Shown here piece by piece: positions 1 to 11,529 of a DNA stretch of 36,838 bases. Source of the stretch: Candidatus Fermentibacteraceae bacterium (GTDB taxonomy: Bacteria > Fermentibacterota > Fermentibacteria > Fermentibacterales > JCC-6); the NCBI GenBank assembly GCA_016936235.1, contig JAFGPK010000068.1, positions 1 through 36,838 of the forward strand. Reading direction: 5' to 3'. The notes under the pieces are model-generated. The model was not told the DNA's origin. It worked only from the letters and a program-made list of their open reading frames with translations, and did not search any database. Both the position numbers and the translations under genes were made by a program. Position 1 is the stretch's first letter, and every line of letters starts with the position of its first letter.

Positions 1-87
1 ACTGAGGCTGAAATGAAGACATTTCAGCTTGGGAGTTTCTGACGAAACTCCATGACTGAGGCTGAAATGAAGACATTTCAGCTTGGG
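1..87. repeat. Tandem hairpin repeat, two copies of a 33-nt unit at 54-nt spacing
   Basis: Positions 1-33 and 55-87 are identical. Each holds a perfect 9-bp inverted repeat, GCTGAAATG / CATTTCAGC, around the loop AAGA (stems 7-15 with 20-28, and 61-69 with 74-82). Between the copies a second hairpin, GGAGTTT (32-38) with AAACTCC (45-51), surrounds CTGACG; the GTTTCTGACG part of it recurs after copy 2 and then diverges. The array starts at base 1, so it may continue to the left. It lies 12 nt past the ligA stop codon on the minus strand and could act as an mRNA 3' hairpin or a REP-like element. No U-tract follows either stem, so a classic intrinsic terminator is not supported. Confidence 0.85.
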
Positions 88-99
88 GTTTCTGACGTG

Positions 100-4190
<4,091 letters not shown>

Positions 4191-4217
4191 GGGTTCCTCT
4201 CTCCGGGTGATGAAAGC

Positions 4218-6362
4218 TCAGATGCCCCCGGCCTCATTTCTGGAATGCCTGTAGACTATGTCCGCGGGAAGAACGCTGCGCGGATCTATGTCAAGGGAGA
4301 GAACCCTTTCATGCAGATCTGACAGGTCCGCGACGTAGAGTCCGCGACCGGCTCCCTGGACCGTATCCAGCCAGTGCAGGCCGGTGGCCGTCATCACCGC
4401 GACCTGCTCCATCACGTCACCCAGGGGGAATTCCAGCCCCGGCTGCAGCTGCCTTACCCGTATTTCCAGAACCTCCGCGGAGTCCGACCACTCCACTTCC
4501 AGCAGGGGGAGTCCGGGATCGTAGAGCCAGCGGAAGAACATTTCGCCTGACCTGCTGCTTTCCATGAGTCCCATGGCCGAGAACAGCCTGCCGAAGGAAT
4601 CCCCGGAATGACGCAGGTTGCCAAGAGCCCTGGGCACGGCCCGTTCGAAGGCCGGTATCTCGTGTGACAGGAATTCCAGCACCATCGGGGCCTTTCCAAG
4701 GATGACGGGTTCGTACAGACCGGACGTCCGCAACATCGGGTCGGCGATGGCGTACTCCACTCCTCCTGCGAGATCGGTTGAATAAAGGTAGTACTTCCTG
4801 AGGGCCGTCATGAGCTCAGGCGCGGATTCAGGGTCGGCGGACACGATGAACCTGCAGACTGCCCACGCAGCAAGGGCGTCCCTGAGGTTCTCGGACAGGT
4901 AGGTGCTGCCGGCCAGGAAGGCACGGGCAGTCTCGAACACGATGGATGTGGAGGGTACGCCTACCCCGGCGGACAGTGAATCGACCCAGCTTTCGTAACC
5001 CAGGACGCCTTCCATCATTCCCCTGGACATGAACACGCAGCCGGGTCCGGTCACGAGTACGGGAAAGTCGAGTACGTTCACGATTATGATGTCCAGCCTG
5101 GCGCCATCGTACCCGAAATTTCTCCAGAGGACTCCCGTCATGTAATCGGCAAGGCCTGTAAGTTCAGCATCCGTAGAATCTGAATCGGGACAGACGAAGA
5201 GGCTCCTTCCATCGGCGACGGGGTGCTGGGTGAAACCGCCGGCCGCCCATGCAAGGGGACCTTTGATGCCTCCGCCGGGAGACAGGTAGGACACGGTCAG
5301 AACGGAATCGCCGGTGCTCCTCGAGATCTCGTCCAGAGGCGCGTATACGTTGTATCCCATACCCGAAGGGACGGCCACCCTGAGGACGTAGACCGATGGT
5401 ATGCCGCAACCGGGGTAGAACCACATTCCGCACTGGAAGGACATCGAACGGTCGATTCTCATCCCCTCGGCCGTGATCCTGTCGCTGGTTGAAGACATGA
5501 ATCCGTTCCAGCTGCCTGAGTAGACCCCCCTGAAGATCCTGTCTGAATCCGCGAGGCAGACGACCGAATCGCCGCAGTTGGAGAGGGAGCCGGACAGTGC
5601 CTGGAAGCTGGTCCCGTCCTCGCACCTGGGGACGAACATCATGAGCTGGCTGTCAGACTGCGTGGTACTGAAATCGATGGTCAGAGTATCCAGCACGTCC
5701 ATCTTCTTCTCTGAAGGATTGACAGAGAGTTCGATAACATGGGTTATCTCGGGAGGAACGGCGACATCGGCATTGACCTCGAGGACTATGCCGCTCCTCG
5801 TCCTGTCGGAAAGGTGGACCTCACGATGGAGTCCGCTGTCCGGCGTGGAAAGCCCGGCGGTACTCAGGATGCCGGAGACGGATGCAAGCAGGATGTTAAG
5901 GGAGGTGTTCATGGATCTCACCTGGAGGATCACCAGTTCTCCTCCTCCCCTGTCCCAGACCCTCTCCACGATGCTGGAATCATCGCTCACGTAGACCACG
6001 GCCGTGAAGGGAGTAATGTCGCCGCGGGGATCCACGTAGCAGCTGTCGAGGTTCTTCACATCGCTTCCCGAAAGGTAGAGCATCCTGTCGGCGGGAGTCG
6101 ATCCGCATTCGGGGACCAGTATGGCGGAAAAGGTCGATGTACTGCTCTCCGAAACAAGCAGCAGCTCCACAGGCATGCCGTCATGATAGAGCAGGGAATC
6201 GCGGTATTCCTCTGCGGGAAGCGTCAGTTCCACAGAGACGTCCTTGCCTGCGTACAGTGATACGTTCCTGTCGGTCGAGCCGGACCCGTCGTTCCCGTCC
6301 CCTCCGCAGGAGCACGACAGGAGAAGGGCCGCGAGCGCGAAGGCGATACTGCATGATCTCAA
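4218..6362 (-). CDS. Large lipoprotein, possible metal-free relative of M1 peptidases
   Basis: The start chosen is TTG at 6362, preceded by GGAAAGGAG at good spacing; the longer frame to ATG 6443 would place 27 polar residues before the signal peptide. The resulting 714-aa product begins with a lipoprotein signal ending in the lipobox LLSC, then a Gly/Asp/Ser-rich linker, so it should be lipidated and face the periplasm. The middle region (ITHVIELSVNPSEKKMDVLDTLTIDF) resembles the N-terminal beta-domain of M1 aminopeptidases. Further on, IVFETARAFLAG followed about 12 residues later by NLRDALAAWAV has the spacing of the M1 HEXXH-(18)-E helices, but the zinc-binding histidines are absent. The M1 relationship is inference from pattern only. 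First gene of the operon with the GH57 enzyme and ligA. Confidence 0.75.
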   Translation of the reverse strand: MRSCSIAFALAALLLSCSCGGDGNDGSGSTDRNVSLYAGKDVSVELTLPAEEYRDSLLYHDGMPVELLLVSESSTSTFSAILVPECGSTPADRMLYLSGSDVKNLDSCYVDPRGDITPFTAVVYVSDDSSIVERVWDRGGGELVILQVRSMNTSLNILLASVSGILSTAGLSTPDSGLHREVHLSDRTRSGIVLEVNADVAVPPEITHVIELSVNPSEKKMDVLDTLTIDFSTTQSDSQLMMFVPRCEDGTSFQALSGSLSNCGDSVVCLADSDRIFRGVYSGSWNGFMSSTSDRITAEGMRIDRSMSFQCGMWFYPGCGIPSVYVLRVAVPSGMGYNVYAPLDEISRSTGDSVLTVSYLSPGGGIKGPLAWAAGGFTQHPVADGRSLFVCPDSDSTDAELTGLADYMTGVLWRNFGYDGARLDIIIVNVLDFPVLVTGPGCVFMSRGMMEGVLGYESWVDSLSAGVGVPSTSIVFETARAFLAGSTYLSENLRDALAAWAVCRFIVSADPESAPELMTALRKYYLYSTDLAGGVEYAIADPMLRTSGLYEPVILGKAPMVLEFLSHEIPAFERAVPRALGNLRHSGDSFGRLFSAMGLMESSRSGEMFFRWLYDPGLPLLEVEWSDSAEVLEIRVRQLQPGLEFPLGDVMEQVAVMTATGLHWLDTVQGAGRGLYVADLSDLHERVLSLDIDPRSVLPADIVYRHSRNEAGGI

Positions 6363-6385
6363 GGGAACTCCTTTCCGAATACTGG

Positions 6386-6416
6386 AATATATGACCATAC
6401 CGACCCCCGGTCGCAA
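6386..6416 (-). promoter_or_regulatory. Weak candidate promoter for the lipoprotein-GH57-ligA operon
   Basis: On the minus strand TATATT (6391-6386) lies 24 nt upstream of the TTG start at 6362. TTGCGA (6416-6411) precedes it with a 19-nt spacer, longer than the optimal 17, so only the -10 element is convincing. Confidence 0.3.
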
Positions 6417-6426
6417 AGTCTCATCG

Positions 6427-6455
6427 TTGACACCATCGCTCACATTTCACACATT
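6427..6455 (+). promoter_or_regulatory. Candidate promoter for the plus-strand membrane protein
   Basis: A perfect -35 hexamer TTGACA (6427-6432) is followed after 17 nt by CACATT (6450-6455), a poor -10 match. It lies 29 nt before the ATG at 6484, within the 121-nt divergent intergenic region. Confidence 0.35.
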
Positions 6456-6483
6456 TGCCCGGATAAGAACTGTCGGAGGGACA

Positions 6484-7191
6484 ATGATGCACCTGCTATA
6501 CCCGGTACTGCAATATCTGATCCCGGTGCAGCATACTCTGAGGGATTACGCCTTCACCGGATTCTTCGCCATTGCTTCCTTCCTGCTGTTCATCTTCCTC
6601 CAGCTCCTGGGCTCCAGGCTGTTCGACCGGATCAGGGAATCCGGGCACATCGGGTCGAAACTGTTCATCATGGTGCTTCTTCTGGTCGGGCTTGCAGGAG
6701 CCGTGTTCAGCTGCTTCATAAGCAACAGCGAAGCCTCCCTTCTGCTTGGATTCCTGTCGGGACTTTTCATATGGACCTCTCTGTGCGACATTCCCAGACA
6801 GCTGGACTGGATATCTCCCCTGACCCGAAGGGCCATTCTCGTGTTCCTGCCCATTGCGCTCCTCTGGACAGCCGGAATGCTCTTCATGAGAAGCATACCG
6901 GCAGCCGTTTTCGGGGCCACTGGCTATCCCCTTGTGGTATGGGGGATCGAACTGGCAAGAAGCAGGGTGATATCCAGGTGGGGGCCGGCCTCACTGGCGG
7001 CCACCATACTCATCCTTCTCACGGCCGCCATCGCGGGGGGCGCGCTTGCCCTGGGCATAGTCCACGGGACGCTGTTCTCCGGGATTATTGGCGGTGTAAT
7101 ATTCGCTGTCGCCACCTGGTCCGCCCTCGAGGTGATATGGGAGCGGGGAATGGCCGAAAAGCCCTGGAGGGGCGGATCCTCTAGAAAATGA
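6484..7191 (+). CDS. Polytopic membrane protein of unknown function
   Basis: The start is ATG 6484, with GGAGGG at 6475-6480 in ribosome-binding position; the frame is open further upstream to 6244, but that part lies antisense to the lipoprotein gene and has no signal. The 235-aa product has about seven hydrophobic segments: one near residues 20-40 (FTGFFAIASFLLFIFL), then IMVLLLVGLAGAVF, SLLLGFLSGLFIW, AILVFLPIALLW, a short one around VFGATGYPLVV, AATILILLTAAIAGG and FSGIIGGVIFAVA. Short basic loops (RRAI, RSRVISR) separate them. I do not recognise the family and see no catalytic motif. Divergent from the lipoprotein gene; its 3' end overlaps the converging gene at 7181 by 11 nt. Confidence 0.75.
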   Translation: MMHLLYPVLQYLIPVQHTLRDYAFTGFFAIASFLLFIFLQLLGSRLFDRIRESGHIGSKLFIMVLLLVGLAGAVFSCFISNSEASLLLGFLSGLFIWTSLCDIPRQLDWISPLTRRAILVFLPIALLWTAGMLFMRSIPAAVFGATGYPLVVWGIELARSRVISRWGPASLAATILILLTAAIAGGALALGIVHGTLFSGIIGGVIFAVATWSALEVIWERGMAEKPWRGGSSRK

Positions 7192-8494
7192 AGTACACCA
7201 GACCGAGATGAGCCCCCACGGGGCCCTGTTTCAGGCTGGTGTAGTATATCTCGGAAGGTTCGGCGTCCCTCACCTGTCCATAATACTCCTGGACGGTCCA
7301 CGAACCCGCGGTGCTGCCGAGGATACCGGTCACGCCGAACTGAAGTCCCAGATGACCTGAGAACAGGTACTCCAGCGTTGCGTCGGCCAGTGCCGCCAGT
7401 GATACTGCAGTGGCATTGGACGAGAGCTCAACCGACCTCACGTCCTGCATGTGGAATGCCATCTCACCCCCTGCCCAGAGGCGCAGCCCCAGTTCCGGGC
7501 TGTTAACGGGTATCCTGGTTCCCGCCATCAGATCGACTCCGATCATCGATGAATGCTCCATTCCGCCTGCGTTAACGCCGCCTCCGAAAGTGAGTCCCCA
7601 CTTGGCGGTCTCGACACCGAGACGCAGTCTGCTTCCCCAGATATCCTCATCGGACCCGAGACCCGTTCCCCTCTCCACAGCGATCAGGGAACCGCTGTAT
7701 TCCAGATAGAGCATCGCAGGTGAGGACTGCTCGATAGCGGTCACGGTACCGCCCTCCACGAGATGTCCTGAGAGCAGCCTGGCGGTGGAACTTGTCTGGC
7801 CCGCATCCATGACCTGGAGAAGCCCCCTGCTCCTGAGCCTTTCGTACTGAGACGGTTCGTCGGGAACACCTGACGATACGGCGAGCACAGCCATTACCGT
7901 GCCTTTGCCGATGCCGTCCACCGTTCCCAGGGGTACGCTGAAGAGATCATCGCCGGTGGCAATGAAGGTCACTTCCATGGCGAAAAGCTCCATGACCGAT
8001 CTTTCGGCCAGGTCCTCCACAGCCAGCAGGGCAAGCTGGTCGGCATCAGGCTGGAACGGCAGGCTATTCTCCCTGGAGATCGTACTTCGCAGTGTTCCAA
8101 TGAGATTCCCGGCGGATGTATAGAACCTGCCAAGGGCGTCAACGGACACTTCCCTGATCGTCACGAGGGAATCCTCCCTGAACACGGTACGATCGTTCAC
8201 TTCAGGGTACAGCAGCTCCAGGGTCATGAAGACATCGATCCCGTTGTTCGCGGCCAGAGTCCTGAGTGAATCCAGGAATGTTTCAGGGGCGGTGTTGAGG
8301 AAGGCATCATCTCCCAGGTCCACCACCTGGAATCTGCCCGTAGTCTCCAGCTCCTCAATGACCTTCCGGATTACCGCATCGTCCGGAGCGAAATCATCGA
8401 AATCGATGGATACGACAGCTATTCGCGGGAGTGCTGCTGAAAGCGCAGCGGCGGAAATGAGAAGCACCGAAACGACCGGTCCGAATATTCGCAT
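7181..8494 (-). CDS. Secreted protein: CsgG/TolB-like N-terminus with outer-membrane-like C-terminus
   Basis: The 437-aa product starts at ATG 8494 after GGAGTTACAGA. Residues 1-21 form a Sec signal peptide ending near ALSAALP. The next 150 residues (IAVVSIDFDDF, then VIEELETTGRFQVVDLGD and NGIDVFMTLEL) have the alternating pattern of the CsgG/FlgO/TolB-N fold, in which a secreted domain begins with a beta strand and an 'error-prone, gRFqVvd' helix-strand unit. The C-terminal 170 residues are rich in alternating hydrophobic and Gly/Ser strands and the chain ends in VYFIF, a terminal aromatic residue typical of outer-membrane barrels recognised by BamA. Last gene of the envelope operon, 11 nt after the anti-sigma gene. 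Precise function unknown. Confidence 0.72.
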   Translation of the reverse strand: MRIFGPVVSVLLISAAALSAALPRIAVVSIDFDDFAPDDAVIRKVIEELETTGRFQVVDLGDDAFLNTAPETFLDSLRTLAANNGIDVFMTLELLYPEVNDRTVFREDSLVTIREVSVDALGRFYTSAGNLIGTLRSTISRENSLPFQPDADQLALLAVEDLAERSVMELFAMEVTFIATGDDLFSVPLGTVDGIGKGTVMAVLAVSSGVPDEPSQYERLRSRGLLQVMDAGQTSSTARLLSGHLVEGGTVTAIEQSSPAMLYLEYSGSLIAVERGTGLGSDEDIWGSRLRLGVETAKWGLTFGGGVNAGGMEHSSMIGVDLMAGTRIPVNSPELGLRLWAGGEMAFHMQDVRSVELSSNATAVSLAALADATLEYLFSGHLGLQFGVTGILGSTAGSWTVQEYYGQVRDAEPSEIYYTSLKQGPVGAHLGLVYFIF

Positions 8495-8505
8495 TCTGTA
8501 ACTCC

Positions 8506-9681
8506 CTACTCCATCATTTCCGCAGGCATACTCCCTCCGTGCAGGACAAGATCGTTCACATCCGCGAGAGGGATCACCAATACGGTATCCTTGAATTCAT
8601 ACTGAATATAATCCCTCCAGCAAGGCGAAAGCGAATCGAGCAGAGCGGCGGTGGAGCTGTCGGGCATTCCCAGGGAGTCGAAGACCATGCAGACCGTAAT
8701 ATCCTCGGCATAGCCGTAGAAGGAGTCATCCGGGTAACAGAAGCATGTTTGCGCCTGTTCCAGCTGCAGCTCTTCCCCCTCTTCACCGGTCTCCGCCACG
8801 ATCCCGGAGCTTATTGACTCCTGATCATCCTGTTCGACGGCAACCGTTGAAGAGACAGTCTCCGCGAGACTGAGGCCTGCAGTGTCACTGTCAAGGCTGA
8901 TCTGGTTCTCAATGCTGCGATAAGCCGCGTTGCCGGATCCCACAAGACCCTCCGAGCCGTCCTCCAGTTCGCCGGCTGGCGCGGTCTCGAAGGAAGCCGC
9001 CGGCTCCGCGGATTCGGGCAGGTCACCCACGCACTCCCCTGCCACCGCACCACCCGAGCCCCGTTCCAGGAAAACCTCGGTAGCCTCCTGGGATACTTCC
9101 TCCACCTCGTCCGCGGCAACCGACCTCGAAGCGCTCTCGCCGGCCGCTGTCCGGACCGGGGTTGACGAGCTGTCCATCCCGGCGGCAGTCTGCTCCGTAC
9201 TCCCCGTCATTCCGGGCTGATGCATCGAATCTGACATCGTGCGGAAGCCGGACTCCTCCTCGAGCAGCTCCTCGGGGGCGGCTTCGCTCCTATCCGTTCC
9301 CGGCGCTTCCACATCCTCCATCGTGTGGTCTTCGTTCATGCTCCTTGCAATGGCGGAGACCCTGTCGATCGAGGGTCCGGCATTCATGATCAGCTTGACC
9401 CCGAGAAGGGCCGCGATAATGCCCGCCGCCGCGGGCACCAGCATCTTCCACCTGCTCCTGCGGTGGATCCGTCTGAAAAGCTGGTCCTCACGGCGACGGA
9501 ACTCCATGGTCGCCGGGAATGCAAAATCATCTCTCCAGCTTTTCTCCAGCATCCTCTGGGATTCGACGACCCTCCGGCAACTGGAGCAGGAGTCAAGGTG
9601 CTCCTCGATTGAGCTAAGCTCCTCCCCGGACAGTTCACCGTCCAGGAAAAGCATCAGTCTTTCAAAATCGGGACACTTCAT
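8506..9681 (-). CDS. Zinc-finger anti-sigma factor with long acidic extracytoplasmic region
   Basis: This 391-aa protein opens with a ZAS (anti-sigma zinc-binding) domain: C3, then H28-X3-C32-X2-C35. A basic stretch (about 62-79) precedes one transmembrane helix at about 81-100 (LVPAAAGIIAALLGVKLIM). The next 210 residues are very rich in Glu, Ser, Ala and Thr with few hydrophobics, and are likely disordered. The C-terminal 80 residues (about 312-391, FCYPDDSFYGYAED onward, with three cysteines) appear folded. The topology fits an inner-membrane sensor that sequesters the sigma factor encoded just upstream. The ATG at 9681 overlaps the sigma-factor TGA as ATGA. ZAS partners are normally around 200 aa, so the outer region is unusually long. 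Confidence 0.88.
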   Translation of the reverse strand: MKCPDFERLMLFLDGELSGEELSSIEEHLDSCSSCRRVVESQRMLEKSWRDDFAFPATMEFRRREDQLFRRIHRRSRWKMLVPAAAGIIAALLGVKLIMNAGPSIDRVSAIARSMNEDHTMEDVEAPGTDRSEAAPEELLEEESGFRTMSDSMHQPGMTGSTEQTAAGMDSSSTPVRTAAGESASRSVAADEVEEVSQEATEVFLERGSGGAVAGECVGDLPESAEPAASFETAPAGELEDGSEGLVGSGNAAYRSIENQISLDSDTAGLSLAETVSSTVAVEQDDQESISSGIVAETGEEGEELQLEQAQTCFCYPDDSFYGYAEDITVCMVFDSLGMPDSSTAALLDSLSPCWRDYIQYEFKDTVLVIPLADVNDLVLHGGSMPAEMME

Positions 9682-10277
9682 TCGAACTCTCCCAGCATTG
9701 ATCCGAGTTCCTCCCGTACCCTGGACCTGGCCCTGTTCAGACGGGACATGACCGTTCCGATAGCTATATCCAGGCTCTCGGCTATCTCGGAATAACTCAG
9801 CTGCTGGTCCACCCTCAGGACGAATACCGCCCGGAGGGCGGGTGACAGCTTCTCCACCGCCCTGCTCACGGCCTCCGCCAGCTGCTCGGTGGCAGCTCTG
9901 TCGGCCAGCTGCGCCCGGGTCACCTGCTGACCCTCCGCGCTGTAGGCTTCCTCGAAGTGGACCTCTCCCCTTCTTTTCCTCTTCCTGGAATAGTTGATAG
10001 CGAGATTGGCCGTGATCCGGTACATCCAGGTGAAGAAACGGTACTGCGGATCGAATCTGTCCATGGCCTCCATGGCCCTGATGAAGGCATCCTGAGTGAT
10101 GTCCCAGGCTTCGTCGTCACTGCCGCACATCCGCCTCGCCACCCTGAATACCCTTTTCTCGTATTTCCTGAACAGTTCTCCGAAAGCATCCCTGTCTCCG
10201 TTCTTGGCTTTCCTCAGAAGATCGATGTCCGGGTTTTCCTCCGCCATCGCCGTCATCAGTAATACACCAAGAAGCAT
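9678..10277 (-). CDS. ECF-type RNA polymerase sigma factor
   Basis: Region 2 begins near DLLRKAKNGDRDAFGELF and includes the region 2.2 motif ITQDAFIRAM plus the region 2.4 segment FTWMYRITANLAINYSRKRKR. Region 4 follows a 25-residue linker: LSPALRAVFVLRVDQQLSYSEIAESL, then the recognition helix IAIGTVMSRLNRARSRVRE. Region 3 is missing, as expected for ECF (group 4) sigma factors. The ATG at 10277 has AGGG 8 nt upstream and gives 199 aa; ATGs at 10256 and 10247 (MAEENPDIDLL) are equally plausible N-termini and give a more typical protein of 189-192 aa. It follows the DUF5683 gene by 14 nt and overlaps its anti-sigma gene by 4 nt. Confidence 0.93.
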   Translation of the reverse strand: MLLGVLLMTAMAEENPDIDLLRKAKNGDRDAFGELFRKYEKRVFRVARRMCGSDDEAWDITQDAFIRAMEAMDRFDPQYRFFTWMYRITANLAINYSRKRKRRGEVHFEEAYSAEGQQVTRAQLADRAATEQLAEAVSRAVEKLSPALRAVFVLRVDQQLSYSEIAESLDIAIGTVMSRLNRARSRVREELGSMLGEFE

Positions 10278-10291
10278 CTCTTATTCCCTGG

Positions 10292-10771
10292 TCACAGGTT
10301 GATGAAAAAAGCGGCGCCTATCCCCGTCTCCCGCTCGAAGACTTCATTCTCCGTGCTGAAGGAGTACAGGTAGGCGTCGACATAGGCGTCCAGCATACCG
10401 AACAGCCAGGCGGCCGAGGTATACCATATCAGATCGAGTCTTCGCTGACTGTGGAGATCGTATGCCGGTCGATCATCCCTCGTCCTCGCGTCCTCGGATG
10501 CGATGTGCTCGGCGATCAGCCAGCCCAGCAGACCCAGCTCAATAGAACCGAGAACGATGCCCTTGAAGGGCCGCTGGTTGTAGAACTGCCCCCATCCGGG
10601 AAGCACTGCGGACCTTAGAAGGGCTCCTGTGGGGTTGCGGGTCACAATCACAGGCATACTGTCAATCGATCCCGCTGTCCCTTCCTGTTCACCGGTATCG
10701 CGGACCCCGGCGACTGCAGGGACTGCTACGAGGACCACGAGGACCAGCAGCAGAAGAATTCGAGGGATCAG
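10292..10771 (-). CDS. DUF5683-type membrane/envelope protein with a CTG start
   Basis: The usual start codons would give only a GTG at 10738 that cuts into the signal sequence. A CTG at 10771 is in frame, overlaps the lpxA stop as CTGA, and lies 7 nt after a strong GGGGAG. It yields a 159-aa product whose first 22 residues (IPRILLLLVLVVLVAVPAVAG) form a complete signal peptide. The mature part has the DUF5683 pattern: RSAVLPGWGQFYNQRPFKG, a hydrophobic segment, HSQRRLDLIWYTSAAWLF, then DAYVDAYL, ending in GAAFFINL. Families with this pattern are small envelope proteins of FCB bacteria with no assigned activity. It sits between lipid A genes and the ECF sigma pair. Confidence 0.72.
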   Translation of the reverse strand: MIPRILLLLVLVVLVAVPAVAGVRDTGEQEGTAGSIDSMPVIVTRNPTGALLRSAVLPGWGQFYNQRPFKGIVLGSIELGLLGWLIAEHIASEDARTRDDRPAYDLHSQRRLDLIWYTSAAWLFGMLDAYVDAYLYSFSTENEVFERETGIGAAFFINL

Positions 10772-11529
10772 CTGATGACTCCCCTTGAACTGGTGATTAT
10801 GAATTCCGCAAGATGGCGGCAGTCTTCCGACGCTGTCCTGTCTTCCATGATTTCCCTGGCCTTCGCGGTGAGGGTCCCCTTATCCCTGAAAAGATGTCTG
10901 AAAGCCGACTCAAGCGCGTCCAGTCTCTCCCTGTCGAATCCCTTCCTTCGGAGACCGACCAGGTTAAGGGACATCGCTCGAAGAGGACTGCCGCCGGCGA
11001 GCACGAAGGGGGGGACATCCTTGCTGACCCTGTATCCGCCGCCAATCATGGAATGCATGCCTATTCTCACGAACTGGTGTACCGGCACCACTCCCCCGAT
11101 GGTTACATCACTGCCTATCTCAACGTGACCGGCCATGTTCACCGTATTGGCAAGTATCACCCTGTCTCCGATCACGCAGTCATGCGCGACGTGAACGTAT
11201 GCCATGATGAGACAGTCCGAACCGATCACCGTCCGTCCCGACTCGGCGGTTCCCCGGTTGATGTTGGCAAACTCACGGATCACGGTTCGAGGACCTATGA
11301 TCAGCTCGGTCCTCTCTCCCCTGTATTTGAGGTCCTGAGGGTCCGTTCCGATCACGGCGGAAGGACCTATGAAGACCTGGTCTGCGATCCTGCAGGGGCC
11401 GGTTACGTAAGCATGGGGGCCGATCCTCACTCCGCTTCCAAGCTCGACATGCGGACCGATCACGGCGTAGGCGCCGACGTTCGCGTCAGGGGGCAGGTCG
11501 GATTCAACGATCGCCGTGGGGTGTATCAT
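10768..11529 (-). CDS. lpxA: UDP-N-acetylglucosamine acyltransferase LpxA
   Basis: LpxA carries out the first step of lipid A synthesis, moving a hydroxyacyl chain from acyl carrier protein to the 3-OH of UDP-GlcNAc. The 253-aa product is a left-handed beta helix of hexapeptide repeats from residue 1 to about 185 (for example VGAYAVIGPHVELG). H116 in YVHVAHDCVIGD matches the E. coli catalytic His125. The segment DLKYRGERTELIIGP matches the conserved substrate-binding loop, and the helical C-terminus (KGFDRERLDALESAFRHLF) is also typical. The ATG at 11529 overlaps the end of lpxC-fabZ by 4 nt. The length is close to the E. coli protein (262 aa). Confidence 0.95.
   Translation of the reverse strand: MIHPTAIVESDLPPDANVGAYAVIGPHVELGSGVRIGPHAYVTGPCRIADQVFIGPSAVIGTDPQDLKYRGERTELIIGPRTVIREFANINRGTAESGRTVIGSDCLIMAYVHVAHDCVIGDRVILANTVNMAGHVEIGSDVTIGGVVPVHQFVRIGMHSMIGGGYRVSKDVPPFVLAGGSPLRAMSLNLVGLRRKGFDRERLDALESAFRHLFRDKGTLTAKAREIMEDRTASEDCRHLAEFIITSSRGVIS

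Noticed and set aside
1-87. CRISPR-like repeat pair
   Set aside because: Only two repeats with a 21-nt space that itself folds into a hairpin related to the flank, and no cas gene nearby.
6363-6443. Upstream extension of the lipoprotein gene to ATG 6443
   Set aside because: The added residues are polar and would bury the lipoprotein signal; a TTG with a good ribosome-binding site lies at 6362.
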